DNA of 51,861 nucleotides from Desulfovibrio sp. ZJ369 (GTDB lineage: Bacteria; Desulfobacterota; Desulfovibrionia; Desulfovibrionales; Desulfovibrionaceae), in the NCBI RefSeq assembly GCF_011039085.1, contig NZ_JAAKEI010000017.1, positions 1-51,861 on the forward strand, given 5' to 3'. A model generated the notes under the pieces. The model made no database searches, had not been told where the DNA came from, and saw only the letters and a list, made by a program, of their open reading frames with translations. Numbering within the stretch: the first letter of the stretch is position 1; each line of letters starts with the position of its first letter. Made by a program: the position numbers and the translations under genes. Positions 41,743 to 49,030 of the stretch are shown here, piece after piece.

Positions 41743-43503
41743 ATGTCGCCCGTCCGCCCTGAACCGCAGTTGATCGAGTATGTCTACACCCACACCCGCA
41801 CGCAGGCGACCACCGGCTATTTTTCCTGTGAGCCGCCGGAATCCCTGAGTTTTGAGGCCGCCATCCAACGGCTTGAGGCCGCGCCTTTGGATGATTTTCT
41901 CCATCTGCACTGCCTGCGCGCGCTGAGCGCAAAAAAGCCTGAGGAGCTGCGCTCTCTGGCCGCCGCCTGTTATGATCCGGCCGCCGATATTTTCACGCGG
42001 CCCGCGCTGGCCGCCTTGCTGGCCGAATGCGCGATCCTGCTGCCGCACTGCCGTGAGGTTTGCGCCGCGTTTCCGCCTGATGCGGCCGCGCGTCTGGCCT
42101 GTGTCAGCCCGGCCGTGTACCTGCGGGCCGCACAGTTGCCGGACGCAACAGCCGCCGCGGCCTGGAACGAGCTCTTTCAGGCCAACATCTGCGAGCATCA
42201 CCCCCTGCCCCGGCCGGAAGAGGTTGAAGCGCCGCTTCTGTTCGATCCTGCGGAGCTGGCCGCCACCGCGCGGGAGCTGGAAGCGCGCTCAGAAATCCTG
42301 GCCCGGCTGCATGCCGCGCTCCTGCCCGAAGCCGGGCCTGCCTGGCAGCGGCCGCCCGCGCAGGAAACATTTTTGCGGGCTCTGGATGCCCTCATGGAGG
42401 CCGGTCTGATCGCAGGGCCGGAAATGCGGCATGAGGCCTCGCTTTCGCCCATTGCCTTGTTGCGGGCCTGGCAGATTGACCTCACGGTGCGCAGCGGCTC
42501 CCTGCACTACAGCCTGCGCGGCGAGGCCACGGCCTACGGCCGGGGGCTCTCGCTGGCCCAGGCCCGCGCATCCTATGCCATGGAAATCGTGGAGCGGGCC
42601 AGCGCCTATGTCAGTGTGGGAGAGGGCGGCGGCCTTTCGCCTCACGGCGAGATTCTGAATCGCCTGAAGCCGCTGCCCCTGCTCAAAGCCCGTTATTCCG
42701 AGCTGCAAAAGGCGGGGCGGCCCGCGCTGGATCCCAACCGTCTGCCCCTGGAAGCGCCCTACGCGGACGCGCCTCTGCACTGGCTCCAGGCCAGGGCCGC
42801 CGACGGCGCGGCAATGCTCGTTCCGGCCCAGGCGGTTTTTTTATTCTGCAATCTGGACGAACCGGCCCTGTTTCTGGCCGGGGGCTCCACAGGCCTGGCT
42901 TCGGGCAATACCCTGGAAGAAGCCAAGGTTGCGGCGCTCACTGAAATACTTGAACGCGACGCCGAAGCCACCACCCCGTTTTGCCGCTCTCGCTGCTTCA
43001 GGCTCAGAAGCCGCGATCCTCGGCTCCAGAGCCTGTTGGACGACTATGCCGCCCGCGGAATCCGGGTGCAGTTTCAGGATATTACCACTGAGCTGGGTTT
43101 GCCCGCATACCAGTGTTTTGTCAGGAGCCCGGAGGGCGCCGTGGCCAGAGCCACGGGCGCGCATCTGAGCGGCGCGCGCGCCGCCCTGGCCGCCCTGACC
43201 GAGACGCCCTGGCCCTATCCCCACGGGAGGCCCTCCGGCCCAGGGCTTCAGGGGCTGCCGGAGCGTATGCTGGAAGATCTGCCGGATTACGGCCTGCCGT
43301 CCCCCGCGGACAATTGCCGGCTGCTGGAAGCCGTGCTCGCTGCGCACGGCAAAGCCCCGCTCTATGTGGAGCTGACCCGTGCGGATCTGGGCCTGCCCGT
43401 GGTGCGGGCACTGGTTCCGGAACTGGCGCTTACTGCTGAATGGGATCGCTTTTCACGTCCCGGGCCAAGGCTGTTCGCGCGCTATCTGGGCATGTATGCC
43501 TGA
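41743..43503 (+). CDS. ycaO: YcaO-domain protein (E. coli YcaO-like)
   Basis: A 586-aa protein. YcaO enzymes use ATP to activate a peptide backbone amide or a related carbonyl. Two ATP-site blocks are visible: GRGLSLAQARASYAMEIVER near residue 266 and SGNTLEEAKVAALTEILER near 386. Then come a RATGAHLSGARAALAALTE block near 465 and the C-terminal GPRLFARYLGMYA. The layout, with the block-1/block-2 spacing and the SGNT box, is nearest to E. coli YcaO, linked to RimO-dependent S12 methylthiolation. An N-terminal helical region of about 230 residues (LEAAPLDDFLHLHCLRALSAKKPEEL) has no catalytic motif I know. GAGGA lies just before the ATG at 41743. No RiPP precursor, TfuA or rimO is adjacent. Confidence 0.85.
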   Translation: MSPVRPEPQLIEYVYTHTRTQATTGYFSCEPPESLSFEAAIQRLEAAPLDDFLHLHCLRALSAKKPEELRSLAAACYDPAADIFTRPALAALLAECAILLPHCREVCAAFPPDAAARLACVSPAVYLRAAQLPDATAAAAWNELFQANICEHHPLPRPEEVEAPLLFDPAELAATARELEARSEILARLHAALLPEAGPAWQRPPAQETFLRALDALMEAGLIAGPEMRHEASLSPIALLRAWQIDLTVRSGSLHYSLRGEATAYGRGLSLAQARASYAMEIVERASAYVSVGEGGGLSPHGEILNRLKPLPLLKARYSELQKAGRPALDPNRLPLEAPYADAPLHWLQARAADGAAMLVPAQAVFLFCNLDEPALFLAGGSTGLASGNTLEEAKVAALTEILERDAEATTPFCRSRCFRLRSRDPRLQSLLDDYAARGIRVQFQDITTELGLPAYQCFVRSPEGAVARATGAHLSGARAALAALTETPWPYPHGRPSGPGLQGLPERMLEDLPDYGLPSPADNCRLLEAVLAAHGKAPLYVELTRADLGLPVVRALVPELALTAEWDRFSRPGPRLFARYLGMYA

Positions 43504-43532
43504 GGGATCGCCGTCCAGCGTTTATTTGCCAA

Positions 43533-43561
43533 TTGCAGCAATGGCACAAGTCGTCTATAGT
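43533..43561 (+). promoter_or_regulatory. Possible promoter of the liv operon
   Basis: TTGCAG (43533-43538), 17-base spacer, TATAGT (43556-43561). The -10 has one mismatch, the -35 three. It would give a leader of about 270 bases before livK, long enough for post-transcriptional control. The leader (43562-43838) has no supported gene and no riboswitch I recognise. Confidence 0.4.
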
Positions 43562-43838
43562 GCAAAGCATATATTGTCATTGCTGCCGATCAGCGCGCCG
43601 CAACGCCGGTTGGCGGGGCGGCGGGCCGTTTTCGGGGCAGCCAAAGCATTCCGTTACAGAAATGCTGTGAGGCCCCGCGCTGGCGCGTGCCTGTCGCGGC
43701 GCCTGGGAAACGCGCGGCAATGGCAAGGATTGGGCGAAGAAATACGCTGTTACGGAGCCGGCGGCGTGGCCCGATGCGCGGTTTGTCGCGCGGCTGCCCG
43801 CTGTCTCGCCGTGAACCCGCAACCTTTGGAGGGTGAGG

Positions 43839-44987
43839 ATGAAACTGGGCAAACATCTTGCAGTGCTGGGCGCGTTGGCGCTTTCGCTGGGTTTGGGCGT
43901 ACAGGCGGCGTCCGCTGCGGCCAAGGATCCCATCAAGATCGGCGTGTATCTGCCGCTGACCGGCCAGAACGCCTTTGGCGGCCAACTGGAGCTGGAAGGC
44001 GTGCGCCTGGCCCACAAAGAAATGCCCACGGTTCTGGATCGTCCCGTGGAGCTTGTGGTTGTGGACAACAAGTCCGACAAGGTGGAAGCGGCCAATGCCG
44101 TGAAACGCCTGGTGGAACGCGACAAGGTCGTGGCTCTGATCGGCACCTACGGTTCCTCTCTGGCCATGGCCGGGGCTGAAGTGGCTGAAAAGGCCAAAGT
44201 GCCCGGCGTGGGCACATCCTGCACCAACCCGCTGGTGACGCAGGGCAAGAAGTACTATTTCCGGGCCTGCTTTATCGATCCCTATCAGGGCGCGGCCGCG
44301 GCCACCTACGCCTTTGAAAATCTCGGCTACAAAAAGGCCGCCGTGCTTATGGACATGACCAATGATTACGCCGTGGGCCTGTCCAGCTTTTTCATGCGCT
44401 CCTTCAAAAAACTGGGCGGCGAGGTGGTGGCCAACCTGAAATACAGCTCCGGCGATCAGGACTTTACAGCCCAGCTCACCGAGCTGATCTCCAAAAAACC
44501 CGATATCGTGTTCATGCCCGCCTATTTCGCCGAGGGCGCGATCATCATGAAGCAGGCCCGCGAGCTGGGCGCCACCTTCCGCCTGATGGGCGCCGACGCC
44601 ATGGATAATCCCGATACGGTCAAGCTGGGCGGCAAGGCCGCCGAAGGCTTTTTGCACACCACCTTCCCGTATGATCCCAACATGGCGAACATGAGTCCCG
44701 AGGCCAGGCGCTTTACTGAAGCCTGGAAAAAGGCCTATCCGGACAAAGAAACCAACGTGAATGGCGCGTTGGGCTATAACTGCTACTTCCTGATTGTGGA
44801 CGCCATCAAACGCGCGGGCTCGGCCGAGCCCCAGGCTATCGCCAAGGCCCTTGGCGAGACCAGGGGCCTGCCGACCGCTCTTGGCACGCTTTCCATCAAC
44901 AAATACCACGATGCTGAAATGCCCGTGGGCATCATTGAATATAAAAACGGCCGGCGTGTGTATGTGGGTGAAGTGACGCCCAAATAA
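43839..44987 (+). CDS. livK: Branched-chain amino acid ABC transporter, periplasmic binding protein
   Basis: High-affinity receptor of the LIV-type importer; 382 aa. Signal peptide KLGKHLAVLGALALSLGLGVQAASA is cut near residue 29. The mature protein is a type I periplasmic binding fold: PIKIGVYLPLTGQNAFGGQLELEGVRLA, LIGTYGSSLAMAGAEVAEKAKVPGVG with a Thr/Ser-rich ligand loop (GTSCTNPLV), and KPDIVFMPAYFAEGA. GGAGG lies eight bases before the ATG at 43839; a GTG two codons upstream is possible. The livHMGF genes follow on the same strand after a 233-base gap containing a repeat. The exact ligand (Leu, Ile, Val or another) is not determined by sequence. Confidence 0.93.
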   Translation: MKLGKHLAVLGALALSLGLGVQAASAAAKDPIKIGVYLPLTGQNAFGGQLELEGVRLAHKEMPTVLDRPVELVVVDNKSDKVEAANAVKRLVERDKVVALIGTYGSSLAMAGAEVAEKAKVPGVGTSCTNPLVTQGKKYYFRACFIDPYQGAAAATYAFENLGYKKAAVLMDMTNDYAVGLSSFFMRSFKKLGGEVVANLKYSSGDQDFTAQLTELISKKPDIVFMPAYFAEGAIIMKQARELGATFRLMGADAMDNPDTVKLGGKAAEGFLHTTFPYDPNMANMSPEARRFTEAWKKAYPDKETNVNGALGYNCYFLIVDAIKRAGSAEPQAIAKALGETRGLPTALGTLSINKYHDAEMPVGIIEYKNGRRVYVGEVTPK

Positions 44988-45097
44988 ACCTGCCGGCGGC
45001 CCCGTGGCGGCCCAGGCCGCTGCGGGGCCCATTGTGTCATTGTGCGCCCCTGCGCTGTTTTTCAAAGCTCCGCTGCAGGGCCTTGCCCGCGCGGGAT

Positions 45098-45194
45098 GCC
45101 GCCGCAGCGCGGCGTACATTCAGGCGAAAACCGCGTTTTTTCGCCTGAATGCCACCTTTGACTTTCATAAAAAGTCAAAGGTAATCTGCTCCAG
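45098..45194. repeat. Repeat, copy 10 (right-hand part only)
   Basis: From GCCGCCGCAGCGCGGCG to ATCTGCTC-CA. It matches 37321-37416 at all but about four or five positions, and keeps the two hairpins CATTCAGGCG and ACCTTTGACTTT. The left GAGC end is missing and the right TA is CA, so it looks like a decayed or partial copy. It sits between livK and livH, followed by ATGCGTCAGCCCTG. Confidence 0.85.
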
Positions 45195-45220
45195 ATGCGT
45201 CAGCCCTGCCAGAGGTAGTC

Positions 45221-46114
45221 ATGAGCCTTGAGATGTTTTTTCAGCACTGTTTCAACGCCCTGACCCTGGGCTCGCTCTACGCGCTGATCGCCATCGGCTA
45301 CACCATGGTCTACGGCATCTTGCGGTTGATCAACTTTGCCCACGGCGACATCCTGATGGTAGGGGCCTATTTCGTCTTCTTCGGCACCTTTGCGTATGGC
45401 TGGCCCTGGGGCGTGGCCGCGATCCTGTCCGTTGCCGGGGCCAGTCTGCTGGGCGTGGTCGTCGAGCGGGTGGCGTACCGCCCCCTGCGCGACGCCCCGC
45501 GCATCTCGGCCCTGATCAGCGCCATTGCGGTTTCCTTTTTCATTGAAAGTCTGGCTGTGGTGGTCTTCACCGGGCAGCCGCGGCCCGTGCTGCAGCCGGA
45601 ATGGCTGATTTCGGAATGGCAGCTGGGCGGGCTCCGCATCCTGCGGCTCACGGCCTTTGTGCCGGTGATGACTGCCGTGCTGGTGGGCATTCTGCTCTAC
45701 ATCGTCTACCGCACCAAACCCGGCCTGGCCATGCGCGCCATTTCCAAGGATATTGAGACCACGCGCCTTCTGGGCGTCCGCGTGGACAACATCATCGCCT
45801 TCACCTTTGCCATCGGTTCGGCCCTGGCCGCCGCATCGGGCATTATGTGGGCTCTGCGTTACCCGCAGGTGCATCCCTACATGGGCATCATGCCTGGTCT
45901 GAAAGCCTTTATCGCCGCGGTCTTCGGCGGCATAGGCTCCATTCAGGGCGCGGTGATCGGCGGAGTGGCCCTGGGCTTTGTGGAAATCATGACCGTGGCC
46001 TTCATGCCCGAACTTTCGGGCTACCGCGACGCCTTTGCCTTTGTGCTGCTGGTGCTGGTGCTGCTTTTCAAGCCCACCGGCCTTTTGGGCGAGCGCATGG
46101 AGGAGAAAATCTGA
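45221..46114 (+). CDS. livH: Branched-chain amino acid ABC transporter permease LivH
   Basis: Inner-membrane permease, 297 aa with about eight hydrophobic helices. LivH features: SLYALIAIGYTMVYGILRLINFAHGDILMVGAY at the N-terminus, VVVERVAYRPLRDAPRISALISAIA, TRLLGVRVDNIIAFTFAIGSALAAASG (the EAA-like coupling region just before it), and PYMGIMPGLKAFIAAVFGGIGSIQGAVIGG near the C-terminus. The stop overlaps the livM ATG by one base, so the two permeases are made in step. It forms the channel with LivM and is driven by LivG and LivF. Confidence 0.94.
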   Translation: MSLEMFFQHCFNALTLGSLYALIAIGYTMVYGILRLINFAHGDILMVGAYFVFFGTFAYGWPWGVAAILSVAGASLLGVVVERVAYRPLRDAPRISALISAIAVSFFIESLAVVVFTGQPRPVLQPEWLISEWQLGGLRILRLTAFVPVMTAVLVGILLYIVYRTKPGLAMRAISKDIETTRLLGVRVDNIIAFTFAIGSALAAASGIMWALRYPQVHPYMGIMPGLKAFIAAVFGGIGSIQGAVIGGVALGFVEIMTVAFMPELSGYRDAFAFVLLVLVLLFKPTGLLGERMEEKI

Positions 46115-47151
46115 TGCGCCTGAACGTCTTCACTCTCCTGAATATTCTGCTGATGCTTGTGGTGGGCTGCGCGCTCTGGCAGGCCGAGAGCTTTCTGGGC
46201 GACTATCAGATCTACATTGTCAAGCTGATTTTCATCAACGCCATCCTGGCCCTTTCGCTGAACCTGATTTACGGCTTCACGGGCCTGTTTTCGTTGGGGC
46301 AGGCGGGTTTTATCGCTGTGGGAGCCTATGTTTCCGCGCTCTGCATCCTGCCGCCTGAGCAGAAGGAAATGATGTGGATTCTGGAGCCGATCATCTGGCC
46401 GTTCTCCGAACTCTTTACGCCCTTCTGGGCCTCGGTGCTGGCCGGGGGCTTCGTGGCCATGATCTTCGCCTTTCTCATCGCGGTGCCTGTCTTGCGGCTG
46501 GGCGACGATTATCTGGGCATCGCAACCCTGGGCTTCGCGGAAATCATCCGCGTGCTGATCGTCAACGCCACGGCCGTGACCAACGGTTCTCTGGGCATCA
46601 AGGGCATACCGGCTCATGCCACGCTGCTGGCCTGTTACGGCTGGACGCTGTTCACGCTCATTGTGATGGCGCGACTGGTCTTCAGCAATTTCGGCAATGT
46701 GCTGCGCTGCATCCGCGACAACGAGATCGCGGCCAGCGTCATGGGCATCAATGTTTTCGGCTACAAGGTGCTTTCCTTTTGCATCGGCGCCTTTTTTGCC
46801 GGAGTGGGCGGGGCGCTTCTGGGCAGCCATCTTTCCACCATCGATCCCAAGATGTTCAACTTTCTGCTGACGTTCAACGTGCTGATGTTTGTGGTGGCCG
46901 GGGGCCTGGGCTCCCTGACCGGCAGTCTGCTGGGCGCCACGGTGATCACCATCCTGCTGGAATGGCTGCGGGCCATCGAGGAACCCATGAATCTGGGCTT
47001 TATTGAGCTGCCCGGCATCCCGGGCATGCGCATGGTGGTTTTTTCGCTGATTCTTCTGGCTATTATCCTGCGCAGGCGCGAGGGCATTATGGGCACGCGC
47101 GAGCTGACTTGGAAACAGATTTTCGCCTTCTGCAAGAGGCACACGGCATGA
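46114..47151 (+). CDS. livM: Branched-chain amino acid ABC transporter permease LivM
   Basis: Second permease, 345 aa. LivM signatures: INAILALSLNLIYGFTGLFSLGQAGFIAVGAYVSA, RLGDDYLGIATLGFAEIIRVLIVNATAVTNGSLGIKGIP, LRCIRDNEIAASVMGINVFGYKVLSF and the late VVAGGLGSLTGSLLGATVI. The ATG at 46114 is in the livH stop (TGATG). The frame is open far upstream but antisense-like in composition. Its own stop overlaps livG by four bases. Confidence 0.94.
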   Translation: MRLNVFTLLNILLMLVVGCALWQAESFLGDYQIYIVKLIFINAILALSLNLIYGFTGLFSLGQAGFIAVGAYVSALCILPPEQKEMMWILEPIIWPFSELFTPFWASVLAGGFVAMIFAFLIAVPVLRLGDDYLGIATLGFAEIIRVLIVNATAVTNGSLGIKGIPAHATLLACYGWTLFTLIVMARLVFSNFGNVLRCIRDNEIAASVMGINVFGYKVLSFCIGAFFAGVGGALLGSHLSTIDPKMFNFLLTFNVLMFVVAGGLGSLTGSLLGATVITILLEWLRAIEEPMNLGFIELPGIPGMRMVVFSLILLAIILRRREGIMGTRELTWKQIFAFCKRHTA

Positions 47152-47975
47152 GCGGCTTTGCATCCAACAGGCCGGAAGAGGCGCTGCTGCTGGCCGAAAA
47201 CGTGACCATGCGTTTCGGCGGGGTCACGGCTGTGAGCGATCTCTCGCTGGCCATCCCCCAGGGCTCCATCGTCGGGATCATCGGCCCCAACGGCGCGGGC
47301 AAAACAACGGTTTTCAATGTGCTCAGCGGTTTTTACACGCCGCAGGAAGGCTCGGTCATTTTTGCGGGCAAAAGCATCAGGGGGCGCAAGCCCTACCAGA
47401 TCTGCCGTCTGGGCATGGCCCGCACTTTTCAGAATATCCGCCTTTCGTCGCAGATGACCGTGCTGGAAAATATCATGGTGGGCTGTCATGTGCGCCGCCG
47501 TTCTTCCTGGTGGATGGCCCCCCTGGGATTGCCGCGCTTTTACAGGGAAGAGGCGGATATTGCCCGCAAAAGCCGTTTGCTGGCCGAGCGCCTGCATTTG
47601 AGCGAGCATCTCAATGAAAAAGCCGGGAGCCTGCCGTACGGAGCGCAGCGCCGTCTGGAGATCGCCCGCGCGCTGGCCACTGCGCCGCGCCTTCTGCTTC
47701 TGGATGAACCGGCCGCGGGCATGAATCCTCAGGAAAGCCTTGAGCTTATGCACTTTATCGGGCGTATCCGCGATGAATTTGATCTGACCATTCTGCTCAT
47801 TGAACACGACATGAAGGTCGTCATGGGCGTCTGCCAATATATCTGGGTCATGGAGTACGGCGCGCTGATCGCCCAGGGCGATCCCGATGCCGTTCGCAGC
47901 AATCCTGTGGTGATCCGGGCCTATCTCGGCGAGGATATGCTTGCCGCAAAAAGCGGCGGCCCCGGAGGCCGCTGA
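47148..47975 (+). CDS. livG: Branched-chain amino acid ABC transporter ATPase LivG
   Basis: Cytoplasmic ATPase, 275 aa. Walker A is GPNGAGKTT near residue 46, Q-loop TFQNIRLSSQMTVLENIMVG, signature-position LPYGAQRRLEIARAL (the LSGGQ loop in the LivG form), Walker B LLLLDEPAAGMNP and switch His LLIEHDMK. An insertion of about 20 residues (RRRSSWWMAPLGLPRFYREE) between Q-loop and signature is typical of LivG. ATGA overlap with livM; AAGAGG upstream acts as ribosome site. Confidence 0.94.
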   Translation: MSGFASNRPEEALLLAENVTMRFGGVTAVSDLSLAIPQGSIVGIIGPNGAGKTTVFNVLSGFYTPQEGSVIFAGKSIRGRKPYQICRLGMARTFQNIRLSSQMTVLENIMVGCHVRRRSSWWMAPLGLPRFYREEADIARKSRLLAERLHLSEHLNEKAGSLPYGAQRRLEIARALATAPRLLLLDEPAAGMNPQESLELMHFIGRIRDEFDLTILLIEHDMKVVMGVCQYIWVMEYGALIAQGDPDAVRSNPVVIRAYLGEDMLAAKSGGPGGR

Positions 47976-48017
47976 ACGGCTCCTGCGGCCACGGTTCACA
48001 AAGAAGCGGGTTTGGGT

Positions 48018-48758
48018 ATGACGGATCAGAGCAATATGCTTGAAATACGCGATCTTCATGTCCGCTACGGCGGGATTCAGGCTGTTCAGGGCGTGAGTCT
48101 TTCCATTGCGCGCGGCAGCATTGTGACGCTGATCGGCGCCAACGGCGCCGGCAAGAGCAGCATCATCCGCTCCGTTGCCGGTTTGAACAAAACCATCAGC
48201 GGGGAGATTCTCTTTACCCGTCATGACGGGGAGAAGCCGGTTTCCCTCATGGGTCTCAAACCCGAGGACATGGTGCGCAAAGGCATTTCCCTGTCGCCTG
48301 AAGGCCGGCGCATTCTGCCGCATTTGACAGTGGAGGAAAATCTCTATCTCGGCGCATACTCGCGTAAGGAAAAGGACGAGATCGCCGCGGATCTGGAATG
48401 GGTGTACACGCTTTTTCCGCGTCTCAGGGAGCGCAACTGGCAGAAAGGCGGCACGCTTTCCGGCGGCGAGCAGCAGATGCTGGCCGTGGGCCGGGCGCTT
48501 ATGAGCCGGCCGGATATGCTGATGCTCGACGAGCCTTCACTGGGCCTGGCGCCGTTGCTGGTGCATGAAATTTTTGAAATCATCAGGCGGATCAACGCCG
48601 ACGGCAAAACCGTGCTTCTGGTGGAGCAGAACGCCTATGCGGCGCTTTCCGTGGCCCATTACGCCTATATTCTGGAAGTGGGCAGGGTGGTGCTGGAAGG
48701 ACCGGGCCGGGAATTGCTGGAAAATCCCAGGGTCAAGGAGGCGTATCTCGGCGGCTGA
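48018..48758 (+). CDS. livF: Branched-chain amino acid ABC transporter ATPase LivF
   Basis: Partner ATPase, 246 aa. Walker A is GANGAGKSS, then EDMVRKGISLSPEGRRILPHLTVEENLYLGAYSRK, the LivF-typical segment. Signature LSGGEQQMLAVGRALMSRP, Walker B MLMLDEPSLGLAP, switch region LLVEQNAYAAL. The ATG at 48018 is chosen over a TTG two codons upstream. It follows livG by 42 bases and ends the operon. No clear terminator follows, but a strong hairpin element sits at 48816. Confidence 0.94.
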   Translation: MTDQSNMLEIRDLHVRYGGIQAVQGVSLSIARGSIVTLIGANGAGKSSIIRSVAGLNKTISGEILFTRHDGEKPVSLMGLKPEDMVRKGISLSPEGRRILPHLTVEENLYLGAYSRKEKDEIAADLEWVYTLFPRLRERNWQKGGTLSGGEQQMLAVGRALMSRPDMLMLDEPSLGLAPLLVHEIFEIIRRINADGKTVLLVEQNAYAALSVAHYAYILEVGRVVLEGPGRELLENPRVKEAYLGG

Positions 48759-48815
48759 CGCCCGCCTGCTCCAAAAGGCAGGCCCATTTTCATGGTTGAG
48801 AAAGGAATTTCACTC

Positions 48816-48900
48816 TAGAGCAGATTACCTTTGACTTTCATAAAAAGTCAAAGGTAATCTGCTCTAAAGCGTTTAGCTCATTTCATGAGCAAAACGCTCT
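48816..48900. repeat. TA-bounded palindrome plus adjoining second palindrome, copy 11
   Basis: C-TA-GAGCAGATTACC to GGTAATCTGCTC-TA (48816-48866) is a near-perfect hairpin with 23-base arms and loop CAT. It is joined to a second palindrome AGCGTTTAGCTC...AAACGCTCT (48868-48900). Left of it, 48793-48815 repeats the arm found at 24656. The remaining bases to 49030 hold no gene. Confidence 0.85.
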
Positions 48901-49030
48901 CATTCTCGCTGTCGATCTGACACGGGGAGCGGCAAGGCCGCGTTTTTTGTCGCAGGCTGTGCCGAAAAAATCCCCGGAGCGAACAGCTCCCTTCAGAATA
49001 TTTGAATCTTTCTTTGCGCAAGGAGTTTTC

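Noticed and set aside
43542..43561. Sigma-54 promoter (TGGCAC) upstream of livK
   Set aside because: TGGCAC is present but the TTGC element at the required spacing is not; a sigma-70 reading fits better.
43379..44179. 266-codon frame overlapping the ycaO end and livK start
   Set aside because: Wrong frame relative to two well-supported genes; Arg/Cys/Gly-rich with no coherent fold.
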